Source: Dyadobacter endophyticus (lineage in GTDB: Bacteria > Bacteroidota > Bacteroidia > Cytophagales > Spirosomataceae). From it: a stretch of DNA of 64,000 bases. Below are positions 34,648-42,853 of the stretch, piece after piece. How positions within the stretch are numbered: position 1 is the stretch's first letter; each line of letters starts with the position of its first letter. The notes below the pieces were generated by a model. That model had not been told where the DNA came from. It did no database searches and saw only the letters and a list, made by a program, of their open reading frames with translations. The position numbers were made by a program, and so were the translations under genes. The stretch covers positions 62,001 through 126,000 of the forward strand of contig NZ_BMIA01000006.1 of the NCBI RefSeq assembly GCF_014641595.1, given 5' to 3'.

Positions 34648-34661
34648 GGTGATATATCAAC
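34648..34661. promoter_or_regulatory. MarR operator candidate upstream of tolC
   Basis: GGTGATATATCAAC differs by one base from the perfect palindrome GTTGATATATCAAC. Another half-site pair, TAGTTGATA (34631-34639) and TATCAACTA (34655-34663), overlaps it. A near copy, GTTGATATGTCAAC, lies in the marR promoter at 35169, so one protein could bind both. Confidence 0.65.
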
Positions 34662-34679
34662 TATTAATTCAAAAAAATT

Positions 34680-35147
34680 TTACTTGTCGACTATTTTGAC
34701 GACGCGGTCCAGATATCCCAGGAAAGTCGTCCATTCCTGCTCCGTAAAATGCTCCATAATCTGGCTGTTGAAAGCGATCGCAAGAGATTGAATGCGCTCG
34801 CAAACAAACTTCCCGCTCGGGGTAAGCGATATCATATTCTTTCTTTTATCCTCGATATCACTTTCGATTTTCAGGAAACCATCTTTATGTAATGTCTGCA
34901 CAGAACGCTGGATACCCGCTTTATCTTTTTGTAAAATATTGGCAATATCCTGCTGCGTACGCGCCTGTTCCTGGAAATATACAACCATCAGAATAGGCAG
35001 CTGCTCGGCCAGCACAGGTATTCCCTCATTGACAAGCTCCGCATTCATTTTCTTGAAAACCGTTTTCGTAACAGCCCCCAGTTTGAACTGCAAGGAGTTC
35101 TTCAATTCTTCTCTAAGATTCTGCCAGCTATCTATGTTTGCGCTCAT
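34680..35147 (-). CDS. MarR-family transcriptional regulator
   Basis: The 155-residue protein has the winged-helix layout of MarR dimers. Dimerisation helices lie at each end, the recognition region is around residues 70-95 (TQQDIANILQKDKAGIQRSV), and the wing is near DIEDKRKNMISLTPSG. Proteins of this class usually repress neighbouring efflux genes until a phenolic or drug ligand binds. It is upstream of the pump genes on the same strand. The operator-like palindromes at 34648 and 35169 support control of both itself and the pump. Its mRNA may have almost no leader. Confidence 0.93.
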   Translation of the reverse strand: MSANIDSWQNLREELKNSLQFKLGAVTKTVFKKMNAELVNEGIPVLAEQLPILMVVYFQEQARTQQDIANILQKDKAGIQRSVQTLHKDGFLKIESDIEDKRKNMISLTPSGKFVCERIQSLAIAFNSQIMEHFTEQEWTTFLGYLDRVVKIVDK

Positions 35148-35154
35148 GATGATA

Positions 35155-35186
35155 CAAAGGTATATTGTGTTGATATGTCAACCAAA
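35155..35186 (-). promoter_or_regulatory. marR promoter with overlapping operator
   Basis: On the minus strand TTTG (35186-35183), a 20-nt spacer and TACCTTTG (35162-35155) make a near-ideal Bacteroidota promoter. The spacer contains the palindrome-like GTTGATATGTCAAC (35169-35182, one mismatched pair), so a bound repressor would sit between the two promoter elements. The -7 element ends only 7 bp before the marR start codon. Confidence 0.7.
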
Positions 35187-35247
35187 TTTCAAACGAAAAA
35201 GTTTTTGATAAGGTGATCAATGGTTGGATTGTTGGGATGAGTGGCTT

Positions 35248-35259
35248 GGGCTGAAGCCC
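35248..35259. repeat. Short REP-like palindrome
   Basis: GGGCTGAAGCCC has 5-bp arms and a centre like the CTTCAG core of the other dispersed palindromes. It lies 27 bp before the larger copy at 35286, so the two together look like a tandem REP pair. Confidence 0.6.
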
Positions 35260-35285
35260 TCGTGACTCCTGATATGCCCCCCAAT

Positions 35286-35305
35286 CCCAAGGCTTAAGCC
35301 TAGGG
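35286..35305. repeat. REP-like palindrome, CCCAAGG family
   Basis: CCCAAGGCTTAAGCCTAGGG is a 20-bp near-perfect palindrome with one mismatched pair, and outer flanks CCAA and TTGG extend the pairing. It occupies the 299-bp gap between marR and the M48 gene, which otherwise holds the marR promoter and one GC-rich hairpin and no convincing gene. Confidence 0.8.
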
Positions 35306-35392
35306 TTGGTAGCCGACACCCTGGCTGGCTGACCCAGACAGTTGCCGCGCCGCAGGTAGTACGCGCCAGACATTGGGGAACCTGTATGCGTA

Positions 35393-35424
35393 CGAGGGCG
35401 GCATGATCCACCATACCGCCCTCG
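35393..35424 (-). terminator. GC-rich hairpin after the M48 protease gene
   Basis: CGAGGGCGG (35393-35401) and CCGCCCTCG (35416-35424) form a perfect 9-bp stem 22 bp past the protease stop. There is no T run, so it may be a weak terminator or an mRNA-stabilising end. Confidence 0.4.
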
Positions 35425-35446
35425 AGTCATCAGTCTTATGCTTCTC

Positions 35447-36916
35447 CTACTTGCCCAGCGTCTTGAAAAGCGACCCTTTGGCCACCCTATCCGTTAACGC
35501 CATACCATTGATAATAGCTAGTTCGTCGAGCTTGCCGTCGGGCTGGTTGTTGTCTTTCAATACCTCGCGCAACGTTGCATCGCGTTGGGCAGTTTTAATG
35601 CGGATGCGCTCTGGCTGGCGGTTGAGGATACTCTGGTCCGAAACCGATTTGAAGCCTTGTGCTACTGAGCGGAACTGCCCCGCATTGGCGGCATAGTTTC
35701 CGGCCGTAGCCACACCGTGGATGGCGTAAATATTGCCGCCGTACTGGATCAACCACGTACCCACCTGAATCGTGTTGGCCGTCGCAGCGACAGCCTGGCC
35801 ATTTTGCCCCTGCTCCGCTTGCTGCGATACCATCACCACCGCCGGGTTACCATTGATAGTGGCCTTTTCGTTCTCAATCACTTTCAGGCCATAATTTTTC
35901 ACTACCGCTTGCGCCGCCTCATCCAACGTTTTACCCTGCGCCAGTGTAAAGAGCATCATCGATTTGCCGTCTTTGGCGGCCATCTGAAATTGCGCTGGCG
36001 AGTTTTCATATTGCCAGCCACTCGGCACCGGGAACTGGAATTTCAGTGATGGGTGGTAGAAGTTGTTGTTTTCTACAAAGCCCTGCTGCGGGTCGTTTCC
36101 ATAAATAACACCGTCGATTTTGCGCAGGTACGCGTCGCGGTTCACATTGTACTTGCCCGGGTGGGCTGTCTGGTATTCGGTAGCCAGTTTGCCCACCTTC
36201 TGCATACGGTCGCCTGGATCAGGGTGGGTGGACTGGAACGTCGGGATCGACTGGCCCGCTTTTTCAGAGATTCTTTTCAGTGTACCAAAAAAATCGGCCA
36301 TTTCTTTGGCATCATACCCGATTTTACTCGAATAATCGACTCCGATTTTGTCGGACTCGGTCTCGTGGTCGCGGCTGTAACTTAAAAACAGCAAGCCCAG
36401 CGCTTGCTGCGCCTGCTCGCCCATGGCCCTCACCTGCGGAGAAAGGATCATCCCTGCTGCCAGGCCTACCTGACCAAAAATCTGGGAAGTCTGTTGCCGG
36501 GCCGAGTGCCGGGCTGTAATGTGGCCGATCTCGTGGCCGAGTACCCCGGCGAATTCGGCCTCATTATTAAAATGCGCCATAATCCCCCTTGTAAAGTATA
36601 CGTAACCACCGGGTACTGCAAATGCATTCACGACCGGCGAGTCCACGATGAAGAACTTGTAGGGCAAATCGGGCCGGTGCGAGATCTTCGCCATGGCCAT
36701 TCCCTTTTCGTTGATGAAGGATTGCAGGTTCTTATCGTCATAAATGCCCATTGTCGCTACAATAGACGGGTGCGATTCGGCTCCGAGCGCGATCTCTTTC
36801 TCTTGCGACATAAAGACGATCTCTTTTTTGCCCGTCACCGGATTTTTGGAACAACCTGCCAGCATTCCCACCGCCACAAACGCCGGCAGAATGCGAAATG
36901 AGTATTTCATTTTCAT
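35447..36916 (-). CDS. M48-family metalloprotease, lipoprotein
   Basis: The 489-residue protein has a lipoprotein signal (LAGC, Cys at 22). The zinc motif HEIGH lies at 128-132 within LGHEIGHITARHSARQ, and the third ligand is probably the Glu of RDHETESDKIGVDY. The first half is the M48 peptidase, related to periplasmic BepA/LoiP, which degrades misfolded outer membrane proteins. The second half, about residues 265-489, is an extra region with a putative beta fold (LKFQFPVPSGWQYENSPAQF). It is monocistronic, with a palindrome-containing gap downstream. Confidence 0.88.
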   Translation of the reverse strand: MKMKYSFRILPAFVAVGMLAGCSKNPVTGKKEIVFMSQEKEIALGAESHPSIVATMGIYDDKNLQSFINEKGMAMAKISHRPDLPYKFFIVDSPVVNAFAVPGGYVYFTRGIMAHFNNEAEFAGVLGHEIGHITARHSARQQTSQIFGQVGLAAGMILSPQVRAMGEQAQQALGLLFLSYSRDHETESDKIGVDYSSKIGYDAKEMADFFGTLKRISEKAGQSIPTFQSTHPDPGDRMQKVGKLATEYQTAHPGKYNVNRDAYLRKIDGVIYGNDPQQGFVENNNFYHPSLKFQFPVPSGWQYENSPAQFQMAAKDGKSMMLFTLAQGKTLDEAAQAVVKNYGLKVIENEKATINGNPAVVMVSQQAEQGQNGQAVAATANTIQVGTWLIQYGGNIYAIHGVATAGNYAANAGQFRSVAQGFKSVSDQSILNRQPERIRIKTAQRDATLREVLKDNNQPDGKLDELAIINGMALTDRVAKGSLFKTLGK

Positions 36917-37179
36917 AAAATTCGAAAAATGACTTGAATGAAGGAGTTGGTCAAAATTAAAAGTTCTCTCGATTTATATGCAAAGAATCATGCCAAATAG
37001 TGACTTCGGTTGTTGGATATCCGCTTTCGGCAATCGGCCGGCGGCTATGAGTCCATGAAAAATATTTTCCTTTGCCTCTGCATATTATCTAAATTACGTC
37101 TTCATCCGTAACCCGGGCGGCATAAAACTTTTAAAACAGGAACCCTCGCCTTTTTGCATGAGACATCATTTACTACACT

Positions 37180-37992
37180 ATGAGTTTTAAAAAGATCACA
37201 TATAGCGCGCTTCCCTCCTGGCTCGCCCGACTGGATTTTCTGGGCCTTTTCGAGAAAGACCCGTTCGGCAACTACCTTGCTATTAAACGATTACTCATTT
37301 TCATATTGGGCTGGTTTACCTATTACCGTTACACGGCCGTCAACAAAATCCGCATTACCGGTACCGAAAACCTGATGGACCTACCCGACCAGGGCGTGCT
37401 TTTCCTATCGAACCACCAGACCTATTTCGCCGACGTCATCGCCTTTTTCCACATTTTCTGCGCTGTCAAATGGGGCTATAAAGACACCATGTCCCCACCT
37501 TTTTACCTGCTCTCGCCCCGGGCCAGAATGTACTATGTAGCCGCTGCAGAAACTATGAAAGGTGGTTTTTTACCCAAAGTGTTCAGTATGGGTGGCGCCA
37601 TTACCATCGAGCGCTCGTGGCGGGCGAACGGCGAGGATGTAAAACGTCAGCTCGACACCTCCGCGCAGGACCGCATCGGCGAGGGTTTGCAGCATGGCTG
37701 GGTCGTAAGCTTCCCGCAAGGAACCACTAAACCGTATGCCCCTGTACGCAAAGGCACTGCACACCTGATCAACGACCATCGCCCCATCGTGATTCCGGTC
37801 GTGATCAATGGTTTCAGAAGGGCTTTTGATAAAAAAGGTTTGCGTTTCAAAAAAAGGAATACCAGGCTGACAGTACAATTCAAACCACCGATGCATTTCC
37901 GACCCGACGAATCGGTTGAAGAAATGATCGCGCGCGTAACACAGGCGATCGAGCAAGAGCCTCCCGGCGAACCGTCGCATGCCGACATTTAG
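37180..37992 (+). CDS. PlsC-family acyltransferase with variant motifs
   Basis: The 270-residue protein has an N-terminal hydrophobic stretch (about 35-50) and an acyltransferase domain. The catalytic pair appears as NHQTYFAD (78-85), where His and Asp are separated by five residues, while most PlsC proteins have four. The second motif reads FPQGTTKP instead of FPEGTRS. The family transfers an acyl chain to lysophosphatidic acid or related lipids at the inner membrane. The shifted motif and the Glu-to-Gln change leave the substrate uncertain. It is followed 29 bp later by a TIGR01777 gene on the same strand. Confidence 0.8.
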   Translation: MSFKKITYSALPSWLARLDFLGLFEKDPFGNYLAIKRLLIFILGWFTYYRYTAVNKIRITGTENLMDLPDQGVLFLSNHQTYFADVIAFFHIFCAVKWGYKDTMSPPFYLLSPRARMYYVAAAETMKGGFLPKVFSMGGAITIERSWRANGEDVKRQLDTSAQDRIGEGLQHGWVVSFPQGTTKPYAPVRKGTAHLINDHRPIVIPVVINGFRRAFDKKGLRFKKRNTRLTVQFKPPMHFRPDESVEEMIARVTQAIEQEPPGEPSHADI

Positions 37993-38021
37993 CATGGTAT
38001 GCTTTTTTCAAATCAGCATTT

Positions 38022-38933
38022 ATGGGAAAGAAAGTACTGATCACCGGCGGCTCAGGCCTCATTGGCAGGCGGCTGACGCAAATGTTGCTCGATAAGGGCT
38101 ATGAAATTGCATTACTAAGCCGGAAAAAGCGGAACATTCCGTCGGTTCAGGTTTTTGAATGGGATATTCAAAAGGGTTATATCGAAGAGGGGGCGCTCGA
38201 CAACCTCCATTTCCTCGTGCATTTGGCCGGCACCAACGTCGGCGAAGGCCGATGGACCGAAGAGCGCAAAAAATCCATACTCGAAAGCCGCACCGAATCG
38301 ATCCGTCTCATCGCCCGAAAACTTGCCGAAAAGCAGATTAAACCGGCCGCATTCACATCGGCATCAGGCATCAGCTACTACGGACAGGACACCGGCGACC
38401 GCAAAAACACCGAAACCACACCTGCGGGCAGTGATTTTCTCTCCCATGTGAGCATCGAATGGGAAAAAGCGGCGGATGAAATTGCCGCGTTGAATGTCCG
38501 TACCGTCAAACTTCGGACCGGCATTGTGATCAGTAAAGATGGCGGTGCAATACCGAAAATGGCACTACCAGCTCGCTTCGGCCTTGGTGCGCCGCTCGGC
38601 TCGGGAAAGCAATGGCTTTCCTGGATACACCTTGATGATATGTGCAGAATGTATATGGAAGCGCTCGAAAATGAAAGCTGGCAGGGAGCTTACAATGCAG
38701 TTGCAGCACCACCCGTCACGAATGACGGTCTTACAAAAGCTATTTGCAAAGTTCTCCATCGCCCGCAATGGCTTCCTAATGTGCCCTCTTTTGCATTGAA
38801 ATTGGTTTTCGGAGAAATGGCAGCGGTAATATTGGGAGGGAGTTATGTGGTGAATGAAAGAATTGAACGCGAAACGGGGTTCCATTATCAGTATGGCGAA
38901 CTCGAAGATGCTTTGAAGGCAGAGCTCTCCTGA
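38022..38933 (+). CDS. TIGR01777-family epimerase-like protein
   Basis: The 303-residue protein has the extended SDR Rossmann start VLITGGSGLIGRRL (5-18). An FLVHLAGTNV segment follows, then TSASGISYYGQDTGD with the active-site Tyr region, and a C-terminal DUF1731-like part (RPQWLPNVPSFALKLVFGEM). Members are described as NAD(P)-dependent epimerases of unknown substrate and are relatives of human SDR39U1. It is likely cytoplasmic and co-transcribed with the acyltransferase gene. It ends 6 bp from the stop of the convergent M61 gene. Confidence 0.88.
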   Translation: MGKKVLITGGSGLIGRRLTQMLLDKGYEIALLSRKKRNIPSVQVFEWDIQKGYIEEGALDNLHFLVHLAGTNVGEGRWTEERKKSILESRTESIRLIARKLAEKQIKPAAFTSASGISYYGQDTGDRKNTETTPAGSDFLSHVSIEWEKAADEIAALNVRTVKLRTGIVISKDGGAIPKMALPARFGLGAPLGSGKQWLSWIHLDDMCRMYMEALENESWQGAYNAVAAPPVTNDGLTKAICKVLHRPQWLPNVPSFALKLVFGEMAAVILGGSYVVNERIERETGFHYQYGELEDALKAELS

Positions 38934-38939
38934 CAACGG

Positions 38940-40433
38940 TCATTCTTCCTCCTCCCCCTCCAATTCTTCTTCCTCGATCGTCAACACCTGTACCGTTTCA
39001 AGCCATTTTTCCCGCTGCACCTGCGCTTTAAAATCATCCAGTACATTCAATTGCACATTGCCATTGCTGAAAACCGACATTTGCAATCCTACAAATGCGA
39101 GTACCTCATTCAGGCGGTCTTCGAGAGGCGTGGCGCTGAAAATACATTCTTCCCAATACCATTCCAGCGACTCTCCCGCCACCTCCTCCGCAATGCCGAT
39201 ATAATCTTCAAGCGTATAACCGATAAACGGCTTGCCAAAGCGCGTCCATAGCAACCGCATTACATCATCCAGCGATTGCGCGTGATTGGTTTTCTTCCTC
39301 AAATACAAATCGAGGATTAAAGCCACCAGCGCACCTTTGTGGTAAACCGATACTTTCCGGTTCGGAATGCCTTTTTCATAGCCATCCAGCCAAAGGTCGA
39401 ACGACGATTCGGCCAGCGATTGTGCCGCGTGCGCACTGCTTTCGAAATGGCGCTTCATATATACCTGCAACTCCTTCACATATGTCTCGTCGTTGAAAAC
39501 GCCGGCGCGTCTCAGGAAAAGGTCGCCATAATAAGTGGTACAGCCTTCGGCAACGAAGCAGGTGCGGAAGTAGTTCTCTTTGGTAAAATCATAAGGCAAA
39601 AGCTCCGCCGGGCGGATCCGGATGATATTCCAGGTATGAAAAAGCTCGTGCGAGCTTATACCCAGGAGATCGGAATAGAGGCCCTCACCCTCGTCGTCGG
39701 GTCCCAAAACGATCATGGTGGAGTTCTGGTGCTCTACGCCGTGGTAGAATGCGTTCGGCAAAATCAGGTTCAGGAAATGGTAATCCTTTTCGGGGAACTC
39801 CTCCATCATGGCAATCTGCTCACGGGAGAAACGTCGGAAATCACGCTCGATGCGGCGCCAGTTGGGTTTGAGATTACCATGCATCCATATTTTGAACCAG
39901 ATACCGCGAACCGCGTATTCGCATTGCTGCAGGGTTGCGGAAGCCAGCATCGGGCTGTCAACCAATTGGTAAAAATCCCTTGCCGATAATGCATTCTTAC
40001 CTGCCGATGGCAATCCGCACGCGATCTGGTAACCATCGGGCAAATCAAGCTCCACGTGATAAGCTTCTGTAATCCGGCCCTCAGTGTACATACAGAAATT
40101 GACGAAGTTGAGATACCACAATTCTTCGTCTACATAACTGCTGCCCGCATTTTGAATGGATGCGTAATAGGTGTAATGTATCCGCACCTCGTTTTGACCG
40201 GCAGTTCCAACCCGCCAGCGATCTTTGGTTACCTTATGCAAAGGCAGTTTGTGACCGGCGGCTGATATTGCTTCGATAAATTGAATATTTTTGGCGAAGT
40301 TTTGAAGCTCGTACCGGCCCGGGCGCCATGCCGGCAGCTGGATTTCGATCTGTTCGCTATTGATTTCGGGGATAGTGTAAATGATGTCAAGAAAACGGGA
40401 TTGTGGGTCAGGTACCGAAATGTGATAGAGCAT
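38940..40433 (-). CDS. M61-family metallopeptidase
   Basis: The 497-residue protein has an N-terminal beta domain (starting YHISVPDPQSRFLDIIYTIP). The gluzincin motif HELFH lies at 262-266 (SSHELFHTW), and a third ligand E296 is in VAEGCTTYYGD. M61 includes glycyl aminopeptidases. Many family members carry a PDZ domain after the protease. Here the C-terminal part is short and acidic (EEEELEGEEEE) and no PDZ motif is obvious. No signal peptide is visible, so it is probably cytoplasmic. It diverges from the outer membrane protein gene at 40541. Confidence 0.87.
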   Translation of the reverse strand: MLYHISVPDPQSRFLDIIYTIPEINSEQIEIQLPAWRPGRYELQNFAKNIQFIEAISAAGHKLPLHKVTKDRWRVGTAGQNEVRIHYTYYASIQNAGSSYVDEELWYLNFVNFCMYTEGRITEAYHVELDLPDGYQIACGLPSAGKNALSARDFYQLVDSPMLASATLQQCEYAVRGIWFKIWMHGNLKPNWRRIERDFRRFSREQIAMMEEFPEKDYHFLNLILPNAFYHGVEHQNSTMIVLGPDDEGEGLYSDLLGISSHELFHTWNIIRIRPAELLPYDFTKENYFRTCFVAEGCTTYYGDLFLRRAGVFNDETYVKELQVYMKRHFESSAHAAQSLAESSFDLWLDGYEKGIPNRKVSVYHKGALVALILDLYLRKKTNHAQSLDDVMRLLWTRFGKPFIGYTLEDYIGIAEEVAGESLEWYWEECIFSATPLEDRLNEVLAFVGLQMSVFSNGNVQLNVLDDFKAQVQREKWLETVQVLTIEEEELEGEEEE

Positions 40434-40540
40434 AGACGAAACGCGTGGTGTTAAGTGGAGCCGGAAGCGGAGTTTCAGTAGACAAAAAGCAGATAGTCCT
40501 ACGTTACCAGTTACAACATTATAAAATAAACGATTTTAAG

Positions 40541-41206
40541 ATGAAAAGTAAAATCCTCCTGCCAATCCTGTTCCTCCTGGCGGTTTTGATCAGTCCTTCG
40601 CTTATGGCCCAGAACGATGAATACTACCGCCCCGATTCACTTCGGAAGGACCAAGCGGAAAGAAAGGAAGTACCTCCCGTTGAAAGAAAACCACAAGACC
40701 AGAAGCCTGTTCTGGCAGAGAAGAAGAAACTGGCAGATTTCGAGGACAAAAAGTTTATTGAAAGACTGCGCCTAGGAGGCAGTTTCGGGCTGAGCCTGGG
40801 AACTGTTACCAATATCAACGTGTCACCGATGGCGGGCTACGAGCTGACCGAAAAGCTGGTAGGCGGCGTAGGCGCGACGATCATGTATTTCCGCTATAAA
40901 TATTACGATATCAGCACGGCATACTACGGCGGCCGTGCATTCCTGATGTACAACGTGGTCCCGCCTGTTAACATCATCGCGGAATACGAAGCATTAAATG
41001 TAGAAGGATCGTACCAGAAAAGACAGTGGCTGGGATCACCCATGGCGGGGGCGTCGTATTCGCAGCCAATTGGCGGGAAGTTTATCAAAGCCGTCCATTT
41101 GACCGCATTATACAATTTCAGCTACGACAGTCAGATCGACAAATACAGCGGGCAGAACCTCTCGCCCTATGGCAGCCCGTTTGTTTTCAGGGTAACGTTT
41201 CTGTAA
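40541..41206 (+). CDS. Outer membrane beta-barrel-like protein of unknown function
   Basis: The ATG at 40541 gives 221 residues with a signal peptide (MKSKILLPILFLLAVLISPS, ending LMAQ). The in-frame start 96 bp earlier would add a non-signal stretch. A charged region (25-75) follows, then alternating amphipathic strands rich in Gly and Tyr (GSFGLSLGTVTNINVSPMAG, MYFRYKYYDISTAYYGGRAF). The end, GSPFVFRVTFL, is typical of outer membrane barrels, so a small porin or structural protein is likely. I do not recognise a named family. Confidence 0.65.
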   Translation: MKSKILLPILFLLAVLISPSLMAQNDEYYRPDSLRKDQAERKEVPPVERKPQDQKPVLAEKKKLADFEDKKFIERLRLGGSFGLSLGTVTNINVSPMAGYELTEKLVGGVGATIMYFRYKYYDISTAYYGGRAFLMYNVVPPVNIIAEYEALNVEGSYQKRQWLGSPMAGASYSQPIGGKFIKAVHLTALYNFSYDSQIDKYSGQNLSPYGSPFVFRVTFL

Positions 41207-41291
41207 GTATTATATTTAAGCCTAATTTTTTAAGTCTTCATTTGAACTAACCATTCAGATGGAGACTTTTTATTCAATATCAACTCTAATT

Positions 41292-41924
41292 ATGGAAAAC
41301 CCCGTATTAATTTTTGGCGCCGGCGACCTTGGTATGCAGGCCCTCGATATTTTCAGGAGAAATAATGTACTGGTTTACGGTTTGCTCGACGACCACGCCG
41401 AGCTGCACGGCAAGGAATTCGCGGAAGTGAGCGTGCTCGGCAATACCGACGACACGAGCTTCCTCAATATACTAGGTTCCAAATGCGAAGCATTCATTGC
41501 GATCGGCGAGCGTTCGGTCCGGGAACGGCTCGTGGAAACCCTGACCGAGGAATTCAAGAGTATGCCTGTAAATGCCGTCCACGACAGCGCGGTAATTTCG
41601 GGCATGGCGGCGATCGGCCACGGCAACCTCATCGCAGCCCGCGCTACCATCGGGGCACGTACGGTGGTCGGGCATCATTGTCTGGTACAAACGGCGGCGA
41701 TCATTGACACGTCGGCTATCGTGGGCGACTTCGTGACCATTGGTGCCGGCGCAATCATTAATGACCGCGTAAAGCTGGCCGACGGCGTGTTCGTCGGTTC
41801 CGGGGCGGTGATTGTTGCGGGAATTGAAGTGGGCAAGAATGCGCGGATCGGCGCAGGATCGGTCGTAGTTGAGAATGTACCTGCGGGAGCAACCTATTTT
41901 GGCAATCCGGCCCGGAAAATCTGA
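41292..41924 (+). CDS. NeuD/PglD-like sugar O- or N-acetyltransferase
   Basis: From the ATG at 41292 the protein has 210 residues. An N-terminal Rossmann-like part (VLIFGAGDLGMQALDIFRRN) binds the sugar nucleotide side. A left-handed beta helix of hexapeptide repeats runs over about 95-195 (ISGMAAIGHGNLIAARATIG, VGDFVTIGAGAIINDRVKLA). His in the VGHHCLVQTAAII segment is the likely base. The family uses acetyl-CoA to modify sialic acid-like or aminosugar substrates in surface glycans. No polysaccharide cluster adjoins it, so the glycan is unknown. Confidence 0.82.
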   Translation: MENPVLIFGAGDLGMQALDIFRRNNVLVYGLLDDHAELHGKEFAEVSVLGNTDDTSFLNILGSKCEAFIAIGERSVRERLVETLTEEFKSMPVNAVHDSAVISGMAAIGHGNLIAARATIGARTVVGHHCLVQTAAIIDTSAIVGDFVTIGAGAIINDRVKLADGVFVGSGAVIVAGIEVGKNARIGAGSVVVENVPAGATYFGNPARKI

Positions 41925-41994
41925 TAACACAAAGGATTGGCGCCAGAAAGCAACAATTTTCCGGCCCAATGTTTTTTATTAAACTGAAACACAT

Positions 41995-42002
41995 TACCTT
42001 TG
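41995..42002 (+). promoter_or_regulatory. -7 promoter element for the yceD-led cluster
   Basis: TACCTTTG matches TAnnTTTG exactly, 20 bp before the GTG start of yceD. Because it lies inside the longer in-frame extension, it supports the shorter start at 42023 and a short leader. Confidence 0.6.
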
Positions 42003-42022
42003 CACTCCTTTTGACAGAAAAA

Positions 42023-42577
42023 GTGAAAGAGCTAAGTAAATACAACATAGACATTTACGGTTTGGAAGACAAACAGTATGACTATGATATGGAATCCGGC
42101 GACGCTTTTTTTGAGGAAATGGAGCAGGAACTGATCGAACACGGGCACTTCAAAACGCACGTCGTTCTGAACAAATCGGCGACGATGATCCAGCTCCGTT
42201 TTCACACAACAGGAAGCGTAACCCTGACTTGTGACCGCAGCCTTGAGACGTTCGAAGAACCCATTGATTCCGACGAACGCATCATATTAAAGTTCGGCGA
42301 TCACAACGAGGAACTCACGGAAGAGATCGAGATCATCGGCCGTAACACCAACAGGATTAACGTAGCGCGTTATATTTTCGATTTTATCGCGCTGTCATTG
42401 CCTGTAAAAAAGCTCCACCCGAGCCTGCGAAGCGAGGAAGACGAATTTGATTTGGAAGATGACGAGGAGGAGGGAACGCTGGTGTATACTTCCGGTGGAA
42501 CGGAAGAAGGGGATGAAACGGAGGAAGAAGAAAAAGTTGATCCGCGGTGGGAAGCGCTCAAAAAACTGAAAAAATAG
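42023..42577 (+). CDS. yceD: YceD/DUF177 family protein
   Basis: The 184-residue protein begins at a GTG (VKELSKYNIDIYGL). The ATG at 41969 is rejected because the -7 promoter element falls between them. The family is known from E. coli YceD and plant relatives and is linked to 23S rRNA accumulation. It nearly always precedes rpmF, as here. The C-terminal tail is very acidic (EDDEEEGTLVY, ETEEEEKVDPR), which suggests binding to a basic partner, perhaps a ribosomal protein. A REP-like palindrome lies between this gene and rpmF. Confidence 0.85.
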   Translation: MKELSKYNIDIYGLEDKQYDYDMESGDAFFEEMEQELIEHGHFKTHVVLNKSATMIQLRFHTTGSVTLTCDRSLETFEEPIDSDERIILKFGDHNEELTEEIEIIGRNTNRINVARYIFDFIALSLPVKKLHPSLRSEEDEFDLEDDEEEGTLVYTSGGTEEGDETEEEEKVDPRWEALKKLKK

Positions 42578-42583
42578 TAGTAA

Positions 42584-42603
42584 CCCTAGGCTTCAGCCTA
42601 GGG
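42584..42603. repeat. REP-like palindrome, CCCTAGG family, inside the yceD-rpmF gap
   Basis: CCCTAGGCTTCAGCCTAGGG has 9-bp arms and a TC centre. It begins 6 bp after the yceD stop and lies 35 bp before rpmF. As RNA it forms a stable hairpin and could lower or stabilise the downstream message. Confidence 0.85.
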
Positions 42604-42638
42604 ACATAAATAGTAAATAACAATAGACCAAAAATATC

Positions 42639-42833
42639 ATGGCACATCCTAAGCGGAGACATTCCAGCACCCGTCGCGATTCACGCAGAGCGCACGATTT
42701 CCTTACCGGAAAGCAGTTGGGAACTGATGCTACAACCGGAGAAATCCACCAATTGCACCGTGCACACGTACACGAAGGCAACCTGGTTTACAGAGGTAAA
42801 GTTGTAGTAGAGAACTATACTAAAACGGTTTAG
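42639..42833 (+). CDS. rpmF: 50S ribosomal protein L32
   Basis: The 64-residue protein begins AHPKRRHSSTRRDSRRAHD, the diagnostic L32 start. The zinc-ribbon cysteines of many L32 proteins are absent. His residues (IHQLHRAHVHEG) occupy the region instead, as in other Bacteroidota. It is a large-subunit ribosomal protein. An intrinsic terminator follows 21 bp after the stop, while plsX begins downstream. Confidence 0.96.
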   Translation: MAHPKRRHSSTRRDSRRAHDFLTGKQLGTDATTGEIHQLHRAHVHEGNLVYRGKVVVENYTKTV

Positions 42834-42853
42834 TTTCAGTCGATGAGCAATTC

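Noticed and set aside
35128..35430. 100-codon minus-strand frame over the marR promoter region
   Set aside because: It crosses the promoter, operator and REP-like repeats and has a biased, unfolded composition.
41969..42022. Upstream ATG start for yceD
   Set aside because: A TAnnTTTG promoter element lies within it, and the family N-terminus begins at the GTG at 42023.
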